Positions 52,662 through 60,391 of a DNA stretch of 64,000 bases are shown here, piece by piece. This DNA comes from Methanomicrobiales archaeon. Its GTDB lineage: Archaea; Halobacteriota; Methanomicrobia; Methanomicrobiales; JACTUA01. The stretch spans positions 1-64,000 of the forward strand of contig JASEFH010000010.1 in assembly GCA_030019205.1 (NCBI GenBank), given 5' to 3'. The notes below the pieces were generated by a model. That model made no database searches, had not been told where the DNA came from, and saw nothing but the letters and a program-made list of their open reading frames with translations. Made by a program: the position numbers and the translations under genes. Position 1 is the first letter of the stretch. Every line of letters begins with the position of its first letter.

Positions 52662-54119
52662 ATGAAGGAAAATTCTGTTGAGAAAGGGGACGGGGGCATC
52701 CGGAGAGTCGGCGATCTCGAGTGGGAGGTGGAGATCGGGTTCGTGCCCCGCATGCGGGTGCCGGGACGGTTCTTCCTCTCCCAGGAACTCTACGAGAGCC
52801 TCGAAGAGGGGGCTCTCGTCCAGCTCGCGAACGTTGCGACCCTACCCGGCATCGTGCAGCACTCCCTCGCCATGCCGGATATCCACTGGGGGTACGGGTT
52901 TCCCATCGGGGGTGTAGCGGCGTTCGGGATGGATGAGGGGATCATCTCCCCCGGCGGTGTGGGTTTCGACATAAATTGCGGCGTCCGCATCTTCACCACC
53001 CCGCTGCGGGCCAGGGACCTCGGGAACAGACGGGAGCTGATCGAGAACCTCTTTCGGGACGTGCCCACCGGGGTGGGGGCCAAGAGCACGCTCCGCTTCT
53101 CGATGCGGGAGCTCGACGAGATGATGGTCTCCGGAGCCCGCTGGGCGATCGAGAAGGGATATGGGCTGGAAGCGGATGCCATCCACTGCGAGGAGGGTGG
53201 CGCCATGCCGGGCGTCGATCTCGCGGCCGTGAGCCAGAAGGCGCGCCAGCGCGGAATGCCGCAGGCCGGAACGCTCGGTGCGGGGAACCATTTCCTGGAG
53301 ATCCAGGAAGTGCGGGAGATCTACGACGAACCGTCAGCGAAGGCATACGGACTGTCGCCGGGTCAGATCTGCGTCATGATCCACAGCGGCTCCCGGGGGC
53401 TGGGGCACCAGGTCTGCACCGATCACCTGAAGCTGCTGGATGCGGCCGTGCGGAAGTACGGCATCTGGCTGCCCGACCGGCAGCTCGCGTGTGCGCCGCT
53501 CGCCTCCCCCGAGGGCAGGGCCTACTACGGGGCGATGGCGGGCGCGGCGAACTACGCCTGGGGGAACCGCCAGGTGATCACCCATATGGCCAGGAACGTC
53601 TTCGAACGGCTGTACGGGATACCGCACGAAGAGATGCCGCTCGTCTACGATGTGGCGCACAACGTCGCCAAGTTCGAGGAGCACCGCGTGGAGGGGAGAC
53701 TGCAGCGGGTCTGCGTCCACCGAAAAGGGGCCACCCGCGCTTTCGGCCCTGATACGCCGGGGATTCCCGCGGAGTATGCCTCCGCCGGGCAGCCGGTGAT
53801 CATCCCGGGGAGCATGGGCACGCCCTCCTACATCCTGCACGGGACGTCGACTGCCATGGAGCGTGCCTTCGGGAGCACCTGCCACGGGGCCGGACGGACG
53901 ACCAGCCGATCCCAGGCCAAAAGGCAGAGGAAGGGCTCGGAGGTTCGCCAGGACCTCCAGAAGCGGGGCATCCTGGTGCGGGCTCCCAACGACGCCTCCA
54001 TCGCCGAGGAGGCCCCCGAGGTCTACAAGCCCAGCAGCGCCGTCGTCCAGGTGGTCCATGATCTGGGGATCTCCCGGCTCGTCGCCCGCCTCGAGCCGCT
54101 CGGGGTGATCAAGGGATGA
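52662..54119 (+). CDS. rtcB: RNA-splicing ligase RtcB
   Basis: A 485-residue RtcB, which joins 2',3'-cyclic phosphate and 5'-OH RNA ends, as in tRNA splicing. Conserved blocks are AMPDIHWGYGFPIGGVAAF, GGVGFDINCGVR (metal-binding Cys), GAGNHFLEIQ, MIHSGSRGLGHQ and the closing STCHGAGRTTSRSQA, with the histidine that carries GMP. No intein interrupts it. ATG 52662 has GGTGAGGT upstream. Its stop overlaps the next gene start (ATGATGA), so the next gene is probably coupled. The intron-bearing tRNA-Met at 61927 is the kind of substrate it would seal. Confidence 0.96.
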   Translation: MKENSVEKGDGGIRRVGDLEWEVEIGFVPRMRVPGRFFLSQELYESLEEGALVQLANVATLPGIVQHSLAMPDIHWGYGFPIGGVAAFGMDEGIISPGGVGFDINCGVRIFTTPLRARDLGNRRELIENLFRDVPTGVGAKSTLRFSMRELDEMMVSGARWAIEKGYGLEADAIHCEEGGAMPGVDLAAVSQKARQRGMPQAGTLGAGNHFLEIQEVREIYDEPSAKAYGLSPGQICVMIHSGSRGLGHQVCTDHLKLLDAAVRKYGIWLPDRQLACAPLASPEGRAYYGAMAGAANYAWGNRQVITHMARNVFERLYGIPHEEMPLVYDVAHNVAKFEEHRVEGRLQRVCVHRKGATRAFGPDTPGIPAEYASAGQPVIIPGSMGTPSYILHGTSTAMERAFGSTCHGAGRTTSRSQAKRQRKGSEVRQDLQKRGILVRAPNDASIAEEAPEVYKPSSAVVQVVHDLGISRLVARLEPLGVIKG

Positions 54120-54691
54120 TGGCGAGGATCGGTCTCTTCTGGGACTGCACCCAGATCTTCAACCGCTTCCTGGAGGACTGCAGCCTCTGCTGCGAACTGG
54201 TCACACCGCACCTCCTGGCCGCCCCGTTCTACCGCGGCCGTTTCTCCTGCCTCCTGGTTCCCACCGGGTTCGCCAATCCTGCGTATTCAAGGCTCCTGCC
54301 AGCCCTCCGCTCCTCCTCCTCCCGCGTCGAGAGGTTCCTGGAGAACGGGGGGCGTATGCTCGTCTACGGCGCCGCCGTGGATCGGGATGATGCCTACGAC
54401 TGGCTCCCGTTCTCCATCCGCTACCGTCAGATCTACGCGGAGCGGAGCGTTCGGTTCGAGTGCCGGGAGTACGCCTCCATCCTGCAGGGCTACGATACCG
54501 CCTCGATCGCCTGCGACGGATATTTCACGGAGGCCGACGCGGATGTGCTGGCCCGCGACGAGTGCGGGCAGGCGATCTTCATCGGAAAGGATGTCGGCGA
54601 TGGGCTCGCACTGGTGACGACCTTCCACGAATACCCTTCGCGGACGTTTATCCGCGAGTTCTGCGATGGGAAAAAGGAAATAGTATTCTAG
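54116..54691 (+). CDS. hypothetical protein, GATase1-like fold
   Basis: A 191-residue soluble protein that I do not recognise. The order of segments resembles a class I glutamine-amidotransferase/ThuA-like fold: GRFSCLLVPTGFANPAY, RFLENGGRMLVYG, a middle domain, and GDGLALVTTFHEYPSRTFI at the end. No nucleophile-elbow cysteine is obvious. It starts inside the rtcB stop (overlap of four bases; ATG 54119 is the alternative), so it may work with the ligase or with the following DUF2111 gene. Confidence 0.7.
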   Translation: MMARIGLFWDCTQIFNRFLEDCSLCCELVTPHLLAAPFYRGRFSCLLVPTGFANPAYSRLLPALRSSSSRVERFLENGGRMLVYGAAVDRDDAYDWLPFSIRYRQIYAERSVRFECREYASILQGYDTASIACDGYFTEADADVLARDECGQAIFIGKDVGDGLALVTTFHEYPSRTFIREFCDGKKEIVF

Positions 54692-54719
54692 CATACAGGG
54701 ATGTATACGAGTGGGTGCC

Positions 54720-55142
54720 ATGGAACGGTTTACCATCTCTGAAGAGTCAACGGCGGACGATCTCATTCCGATTGCGATGAGCATCCATGCGATGCTCTAC
54801 CAGCTTCCCATTACCGCACGGTCCCGTGCGAATCCGGGCGTTCGAGTCGAGGAGGGGCGGGTGATCGACCGGAACTACAGCGGGCCGGTCCTCGAAGAGG
54901 TGCTCCAGGAGAACCGTACCATCAAGAAGACTCCCAGGAGCGGGACATACAGGGGGATTCCCGTCATCGTCGCACCCATCCAGGATACGGCGGGAACCGC
55001 GATCGGAGCCATCGGGGTGGTGGACATCAGCGGCATCTTCGATCTGGCAGGCCTCATGGAGCACCGCCAGGCAATCCTGCGTCAGATCGGCGGGGGCGAG
55101 ACACCATCGCCCGAACCCTCCGCCAGGAAGGGCGGACCATGA
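54720..55142 (+). CDS. DUF2111 family protein
   Basis: A 140-residue protein matching DUF2111, found in methanogens. Characteristic segments are IPIAMSIHAMLYQLPITARS, RVEEGRVIDRNYSGPVLEEV, YRGIPVIVAPIQDTAGTAIG and IGVVDISGIFDLAGLMEHRQ. The pattern is reminiscent of a small PAS/GAF-like sensory domain, but no ligand is known. It overlaps birA by four bases at its 3' end. Confidence 0.85.
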   Translation: MERFTISEESTADDLIPIAMSIHAMLYQLPITARSRANPGVRVEEGRVIDRNYSGPVLEEVLQENRTIKKTPRSGTYRGIPVIVAPIQDTAGTAIGAIGVVDISGIFDLAGLMEHRQAILRQIGGGETPSPEPSARKGGP

Positions 55143-56116
55143 ACGAATCTGCGTTTGCCGTGCTGGAGATCCTGGACAGGAGCGATCGCCCGATGCATGA
55201 CGACGAGATCGCCGCCGCACTCGGTGTTCCGCTCTCCCGCGTCCGTGCGGACATCCAGGAACTCCAGCGGCTCGGCTACGACTTCGCGCTGACGGAGAAG
55301 GGCTACCGGGTTCGGATGCGGAGCAGCCGCCTGCTCCCCTACGAAGTCCAGAAAGTGCTCACGACACAGTTCATCGGGCGCGAGATGCTCTACTGCGAGA
55401 GGACCGCATCCACGACCTGGATCGGAAAACAGGTGATGGCCGAGGAGGATCCGGCCCGCCATCACGGCATGGTCATCATCGCAGAGGAGCAGACGGGCGG
55501 CACCGGCAGGCTGGGCCGCGCCTGGATCTCTCCTCCGGGGGGGATCTGGATCACCATCGTCCTCCACCCGAAGATCCCGATCGATCGCGTCTTCATGGTG
55601 ACCATGGCGGGATCCGTCGCGGTCGCACGGGCGATCCGCAAGGAGTTCGATATCGGCGCCCTGATCAAATGGCCAAACGACATCTTGGTGGGGGATAAGA
55701 AGATCGCCGGCCTGCTCGTCGAGCTCGCGAGCGAGGGGGAGACCATCCACTACTGCCTCCTCGGGATCGGGATCGATGCGAACATCCCGATCATGGAGCT
55801 CACCCCCGGCCTCCGCCAGTCGGCCACTTCCCTTTCCGCGGAGCTCGGGCACGACGTGGACCGGCCGGCGTTCCTGGCGGCGGTCCTGAAAGAGTTCGAG
55901 CGGCACTACCTCCTCCTGGAGAGTGGCGAGTACGATACCATCATCCGCGAGTGGAAGTCACTCTCATCCACCCTCGAGCACCGGGTGCGGATCCGCACCC
56001 ACACCAGGCACTTCGAGGGGGAGGCGATCGATATCGACGATCACGGTGCGCTGATCGTGCGAAGGGACAACGGGGCTGTCGAGCGGGTGATTGCCGGAGA
56101 CTGCCACCTGCTCTGA
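55139..56116 (+). CDS. birA: BirA bifunctional biotin-protein ligase
   Basis: A 325-residue biotin-protein ligase with an N-terminal helix-turn-helix (residues 1-60; MHDDEIAAALGVPLSRVRAD). The ligase domain has EEQTGGTGRLGRAWISPPGG (biotinyl-AMP loop), LIKWPNDILVGDKKIAGLLVE and GIGIDANIP, with the SH3-like C-terminus TRHFEGEAIDIDDHGALIV. It attaches biotin to the PycB carrier lysine. The N-terminal domain suggests it also represses transcription, perhaps of this cluster. It overlaps the DUF2111 gene by four bases. Confidence 0.94.
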   Translation: MNESAFAVLEILDRSDRPMHDDEIAAALGVPLSRVRADIQELQRLGYDFALTEKGYRVRMRSSRLLPYEVQKVLTTQFIGREMLYCERTASTTWIGKQVMAEEDPARHHGMVIIAEEQTGGTGRLGRAWISPPGGIWITIVLHPKIPIDRVFMVTMAGSVAVARAIRKEFDIGALIKWPNDILVGDKKIAGLLVELASEGETIHYCLLGIGIDANIPIMELTPGLRQSATSLSAELGHDVDRPAFLAAVLKEFERHYLLLESGEYDTIIREWKSLSSTLEHRVRIRTHTRHFEGEAIDIDDHGALIVRRDNGAVERVIAGDCHLL

Positions 56117-56123
56117 ATCGGCA

Positions 56124-56138
56124 GGGGGTGCAGCCCCC
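56124..56138 (+). promoter_or_regulatory. GC hairpin between birA and bioY
   Basis: GGGGG-TGCAG-CCCCC forms a 5-bp G:C stem with a 5-base loop, eight bases after the birA stop and 20 bases before the bioY ATG. It may slow ribosomes or polymerase, or act as a processing site, so that birA and bioY are made in different amounts. Confidence 0.35.
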
Positions 56139-56157
56139 AATACAAACTGGTCACGCC

Positions 56158-56667
56158 ATGTACGGAAACCGTGAAAGAACCGCGGTACTCGCGCATACGG
56201 CCACGTTCATCGCGCTGATCACCGTGGGAAGCTGGATATCCATCCCCTTCATTCCGGTGCCGCTCACCCTGCAGACGCTCTTCGTGCTGCTCGCGGGGGC
56301 GATCATGAAACGGAACGGTGCCGTGCCCGTCCTGCTTTACGTCCTCCTCGGGGCCCTGAACCTGCCCGTCTTCCACAACGGCCTGGCCGGCATCGGGATC
56401 CTGCTGGGTCCGACGGGGGGCTACCTCGTCGGGTTCATCCCGGCGGCCTTCATCGTCGGGCTCGCGTACACGCGATCCGCCGCTGTCGGAAGAATCCTGG
56501 GGCTGCTTGCGGCCGACGCCACGCTCCTTCTCACCGGCATGGCATGGCTCGCGTTCTCGACGGGCATGCCGCCCGCGACGGCGTTCTTGGTAGGCGTACT
56601 GCCCTTCATCCCCGGAGATCTGCTGAAGATCGCTGCCGTCTACACCATTGCCAGACGATTCCCATGA
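56158..56667 (+). CDS. bioY: BioY biotin transporter S-component
   Basis: A 169-residue membrane protein with about five to six helices. It carries the BioY signature: WISIPFIPVPLTLQTLFVLL, then GALNLPVFHNGLAGIGILLG, followed by PTGGYLVGFIPAAFIVGL. The closing LPFIPGDLLKIAAVYTIA is also typical. BioY binds biotin in ECF-type transport. The stop overlaps the first ATPase gene (ATGA). ATG 56158 has no strong ribosome binding site. Confidence 0.95.
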   Translation: MYGNRERTAVLAHTATFIALITVGSWISIPFIPVPLTLQTLFVLLAGAIMKRNGAVPVLLYVLLGALNLPVFHNGLAGIGILLGPTGGYLVGFIPAAFIVGLAYTRSAAVGRILGLLAADATLLLTGMAWLAFSTGMPPATAFLVGVLPFIPGDLLKIAAVYTIARRFP

Positions 56668-57326
56668 TAGAGATCCGGAACCTTCGCCATCGATCCCTGG
56701 ATATCCCCTCTCTCGCGATCCCGCCGGGCAGAACGGCAGTGATAGGGCTGAACGGCAGTGGAAAGACCACGTTTCTCTCGCTCTGCGTCGGGATCGCTCT
56801 CCCGCAGGGCGGCTCGATCCTCCTGGATGGCCGTCCGCCCCGCGAGACGGACGTGGGATGGGTGGCGGAATTCCCGGATCGGAACATGCTCTTTGACAGG
56901 GTCTCCGACGAGATCGCATCGCCCCTGCGGTTCCGGTTCGTGCCTGCCCCGAGGATTCGGGAGGCGGTCGAGCGGATCGCGGCGGATGTCGGCATCTCGG
57001 GGCTGCTTGCCCGGAACCCCCGCAGCCTCTCCGGGGGCGAGAAGACTCTGGTCGCCCTCGCCACGGCGCTCGTCTCCCGCCCGGTAGTGCTCGTTCTGGA
57101 CGAGTTCGACTCCCATCTGGACGCCGAGACCCTGGGGGAAGCGGAGCGGGCGATCGGGCGGGCTCGGGTCCCCTACGTCCTCCAGTGCACCCAGAACCCG
57201 CACGTGGCGCGTTCGGCAGACCGCGTGCTCTATATGGAGGCGGGACGGGTCCGAGATCTGGGGGCGCTGGATCGGATGTTCCGCGCCGGAGACGCGGATC
57301 GGGCAGCGTGGGAGTTACCGGCATGA
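56664..57326 (+). CDS. ECF transporter ATPase (first, EcfA-like)
   Basis: A 220-residue ABC ATPase. Walker A is AVIGLNGSGKTTF, the signature is SLSGGEKTL and Walker B is VLVLDEFDSHLD, with the catalytic Glu retained. Two motifs differ from the norm: the Q-loop reads VAEFPDRN where FQNPD is usual, so Gln is replaced by Glu, and the switch reads QCTQNPH where VTHD is usual, so the His is replaced by Gln. It should still bind ATP. It overlaps bioY and the second ATPase by four bases each. Confidence 0.9.
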   Translation: MIEIRNLRHRSLDIPSLAIPPGRTAVIGLNGSGKTTFLSLCVGIALPQGGSILLDGRPPRETDVGWVAEFPDRNMLFDRVSDEIASPLRFRFVPAPRIREAVERIAADVGISGLLARNPRSLSGGEKTLVALATALVSRPVVLVLDEFDSHLDAETLGEAERAIGRARVPYVLQCTQNPHVARSADRVLYMEAGRVRDLGALDRMFRAGDADRAAWELPA

Positions 57327-57967
57327 GAATCACCCTCGACGAGGTCTCCCTGCGGAGGGGGGAATGGCAGCTCATGGCCAGCGGCCGCTTCGACCTGGGC
57401 ATCCACCAGGTCAGCGGGCGGGTGGGGAGCGGCAAGTCCACGCTCGCCCTCTTGATGGGCGGCCTGCTGGAACCCGAGGAGGGATGCATCCGAATGGAGG
57501 GCATCCGGCGGAGGATGCTCTCGTTCCAGTTCCCCGAGTACCACGTCACCGAGAGGAGCGTTGCGGGCGAGATCGCCTCCTGGGGCTGCGACCCGGACAC
57601 CGTGATCGCCGAAGCCGGGCTCGGGGGAAGGGGGGACGAGGATCCCCTCCTCCTCAGCCGCGGGGAACTCAAACGGCTGCACCTGGCCTGCATCCTCCGG
57701 TGCGACTGCGACCTCCTCCTGCTGGACGATCCCTTCTGCTCCCTGGACTGGCGGGGCAGACGTCAGGTCTGGGACTGGATCGAGCGGCGGCGGGGGATTG
57801 TCGTCGTATTCACGAACGAGCGGCGTGTGCTCCCCGGGGTGCGCTGGCGGTGGGAGATACGGGAGGGGCTGCTCCGATCCATGGACGGGAGCCACCCTCC
57901 CGCCGTGGATCCGCCGCCCTTCGCGGGGGAGAGGGGGCGGGAGGAACGATGCGGGATCCCCGGCTGA
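57323..57967 (+). CDS. ECF transporter ATPase (second, divergent)
   Basis: A 214-residue divergent ABC ATPase. Walker A is GRVGSGKST and the Q-loop Gln is retained (LSFQFPEYHVT). The signature is LLLSRGELKR rather than LSGGQ. Walker B reads LLLLDDPFCSLD, so the catalytic Glu is Asp, and the switch region reads VVVFTNERR with Asn where His is usual. It may be a weakly hydrolysing or regulatory partner of the first ATPase. A proline/arginine-rich C-terminal tail runs into G-rich DNA. The end overlaps ecfT by 19 bases. Confidence 0.85.
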   Translation: MRITLDEVSLRRGEWQLMASGRFDLGIHQVSGRVGSGKSTLALLMGGLLEPEEGCIRMEGIRRRMLSFQFPEYHVTERSVAGEIASWGCDPDTVIAEAGLGGRGDEDPLLLSRGELKRLHLACILRCDCDLLLLDDPFCSLDWRGRRQVWDWIERRRGIVVVFTNERRVLPGVRWRWEIREGLLRSMDGSHPPAVDPPPFAGERGREERCGIPG

Positions 57968-58611
57968 GGCTGCTCGCCACGGTTGCCCTCTCCATCGCGG
58001 CCTATTGCAGCCTTGCGGGAGCGGCGGCCGCAGGTGTCTGGTGGCTCCTCTTCAGCGGGAGGACGCGATCCATCCCCCACCCCCGGGCGCTTCTTTCGTT
58101 TATCGCCCTTCTCGCTGTCTTCTCTGCCGCCATCCATATCGGCGGCGGGGACGGTATCTCTTACCTGGTGCGGTTTTCGGTCATCGCCCTGATCGCCGCC
58201 TGGACGTTCGCCGACCGCCAGCCGGGCGAGCTCCTGGATCTCTCCACCTGGTGTCTGGGGGAGCGTATCGGATTCGAGATCGGGCTCGTGGCTGAGATGA
58301 GCATGCGCTCGCTCGAGGTGATCGCGGAAGATTTCGAGCGGATCCGCCAGGCCCAGGGGATCAAGGGGGTGCCGTGGGGAGTGCGGAGTCTCGTGCCGGC
58401 CGTCTCGGCGCTGATCCACGCCGGGCTGGTGCGGGCGGAGGATCAGGCGGATCTCCTGGCGGTGCGGGGCTACCGGAGGGGCGGGACCTCCTGCCCCCGC
58501 TTCTCCCGCGAGCCGATGGACGTTGCGGCAGCTGCATCCGCAATTCTGGTTGGATTGGCGCTTTTTGTGCCAGCTGGTGATATTTTTATACTTTTACAAA
58601 GAAGTTTTTAG
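57949..58611 (+). CDS. ECF transporter T-component
   Basis: A 220-residue membrane protein, the energy-coupling T-component. It has about five hydrophobic helices and a cytoplasmic coupling region with the characteristic EVIAEDFERIRQAQGIKG motif (the A-R-G-type coupling helix) and a second, LLAVRGYRRGGT. It joins the two ATPases to BioY. The ATG at 57949 has GGGAGGA six bases upstream. The last 30 bases contain an AT-rich promoter for pycB. Confidence 0.85.
   Translation: MRDPRLRLLATVALSIAAYCSLAGAAAAGVWWLLFSGRTRSIPHPRALLSFIALLAVFSAAIHIGGGDGISYLVRFSVIALIAAWTFADRQPGELLDLSTWCLGERIGFEIGLVAEMSMRSLEVIAEDFERIRQAQGIKGVPWGVRSLVPAVSALIHAGLVRAEDQADLLAVRGYRRGGTSCPRFSREPMDVAAAASAILVGLALFVPAGDIFILLQRSF
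58578..58600 (+). promoter_or_regulatory. internal promoter for pycB-pycA
   Basis: GATATTTTTATACTTTTAC (58578-58596) lies inside the 3' end of ecfT, an AT-rich island in a GC-rich operon. It is about 55-70 bases before the pycB ATG and probably lets pycBA be transcribed without the biotin import genes. Confidence 0.5.
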
Positions 58612-58651
58612 GGACTTTGTTGCGTACGAATCCTCAGTCCGGAGACCTCAG

Positions 58652-60391
58652 ATGACTGCCAGCAGTTCTTCCCGAGTGCGCATCACCGACACCACGCTGC
58701 GGGATGCGCATCAATCGCTCATCGCCACCCGGTTGAGGACGGAAGATCTCCTTCCCCTGGCGCGAACCCTGGACGATGTGGGGTTCTTCTCCGTCGAGGC
58801 CTGGGGTGGAGCGACCTTCGACTCCGCGATCCGGTTCCTGAACGACGATCCCTGGGAGCGGCTGCGTAGCCTGAAGGAGGAGCTGAAGAAGACGCCCATC
58901 CAGATGCTCCTCCGCGGGCAGAACCTCGTCGGTTACCGCCATTATCCCGACGACGTGGTGGAGCGGTTCGTCGACGCCGCCTGCCAGAACGGCGTGGATA
59001 TCTTCCGGATCTTCGACGCCCTGAACGACATCCGCAACATGCGGAAGGCGATGGAGGAGGTGAAGGCAAGAGGCGCCCACCTCCAGGGAGCCATCTGCTA
59101 CACGATCAGCCCGGTGCATACCATCCCTGCCTTCATCGAGATGGCCCGGGAGCTCTACAGCCTGGAGTGCGACTCGATCTGCATCAAGGATATGGCCGGG
59201 CTGATTATGCCCGAGGCGGCGCGGGAGCTGATCTGCGGCATAAAAGACGAGATGGACATCCTGGTGGATCTCCACTCCCACTCGACAAGCGGCGTCGCCC
59301 CGATGAGTTACCAGGCGGCAATCGATGCCGGCGCGGATATCCTGGACACTGCCATGTCGCCGTTCGCTCTCGGGACTTCGCAGCCTCCCACCGAGAGCAC
59401 GGTCGCCGCTCTCGCCGGCACGGCGAGGGACACGGGCATCGATCTCGTTGCCCTCCGAAAGGTGCGCAATCAGTGCCTGCGTATCCGCGAGAAGTACGCC
59501 GGCCTGATCAGCCCCATCTCCGAGCGGGTGGACAGCGATGTGCTGATCTACCAGCTGCCGGGCGGGATGATCTCCAACCTCTACTCGCAGCTCAAGGAGC
59601 AGGACGCCCTGAACCGACTGGAGGACGTCTTTGCCGAGATCCCGCGGGTGCGGGAGGATCTCGGCTACCCCCCGCTCGTTACCCCGACGAGCCAGATCGT
59701 GGGCACCCAGGCGGTCATCAACGTGCTCGTGGGCGGCGAACGCTATCAGAACGTGACGAACGAGGTGAAGGACTACGTGCGGGGGCTCTACGGGAAACCG
59801 CCGGCGCCCATCCGCGACGAGATTCGCGAACGGATCATCGGCAGCGACCCTCCCATCACGGTGCGGCCGGCGGATCTGCTCGAACCGATGTATGAGAAGA
59901 TGAAGCGGGATGCGGTAAAAGCGGGGCTTGTCAAGAAGGAGGAGGATATCCTCACCTACATCCTCTACCCGGCCATCGCCCCCGCGTTCCTGCGGGGCGA
60001 GAGGAAAGCGGAAGTCCTGCCGGTGAAGGAGGCGGAGAGCAAGCCGCCCGTGGATCTCCCGAGCAGCATGGAGGTGGAGGTCGACGGCGAGATCTTCTCC
60101 GTGCGGATCCTCACTGTGGAGGGTTCCGCGGTCACACCGACGCCAAAGCCTCACGAGAAGATCCCCCGCGGCGAGATGGAAGGGGGCGTGAAGAGCAACA
60201 TGCAGGGAATGGTGCTCGAGGTGGTGGCTGCGACCGGCACCATGGTCAGGAAGGGGGATGTCCTGATCGTCCTCGAGGCGATGAAGATGGAGAACCCGAT
60301 CCACAGCCCGAGGGACGGCAGGGTCGGGGAGATATTCGTGAACCAGGGGGATGTGGTGCAGCCCGGCGACGTGCTGCTGGTGATCGAATGA
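58652..60391 (+). CDS. pycB: pyruvate carboxylase subunit B (carboxyltransferase and biotin carrier)
   Basis: A 579-residue PycB. The TIM-barrel carboxyltransferase starts VRITDTTLRDAHQSLIATRL and contains AWGGATFDSAIRFLNDDPWE, FRIFDALNDIRNM and LVDLHSHSTSGVAPMSYQAA. The C-terminal biotin carrier has VLEAMKMENPIHSP, with the biotinylated lysine at residue 545. The enzyme makes oxaloacetate from pyruvate and bicarbonate for the incomplete citric acid cycle of methanogens. GGAG precedes the ATG by eight bases. The upstream AT-rich promoter is inside ecfT. Confidence 0.96.
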   Translation: MTASSSSRVRITDTTLRDAHQSLIATRLRTEDLLPLARTLDDVGFFSVEAWGGATFDSAIRFLNDDPWERLRSLKEELKKTPIQMLLRGQNLVGYRHYPDDVVERFVDAACQNGVDIFRIFDALNDIRNMRKAMEEVKARGAHLQGAICYTISPVHTIPAFIEMARELYSLECDSICIKDMAGLIMPEAARELICGIKDEMDILVDLHSHSTSGVAPMSYQAAIDAGADILDTAMSPFALGTSQPPTESTVAALAGTARDTGIDLVALRKVRNQCLRIREKYAGLISPISERVDSDVLIYQLPGGMISNLYSQLKEQDALNRLEDVFAEIPRVREDLGYPPLVTPTSQIVGTQAVINVLVGGERYQNVTNEVKDYVRGLYGKPPAPIRDEIRERIIGSDPPITVRPADLLEPMYEKMKRDAVKAGLVKKEEDILTYILYPAIAPAFLRGERKAEVLPVKEAESKPPVDLPSSMEVEVDGEIFSVRILTVEGSAVTPTPKPHEKIPRGEMEGGVKSNMQGMVLEVVAATGTMVRKGDVLIVLEAMKMENPIHSPRDGRVGEIFVNQGDVVQPGDVLLVIE

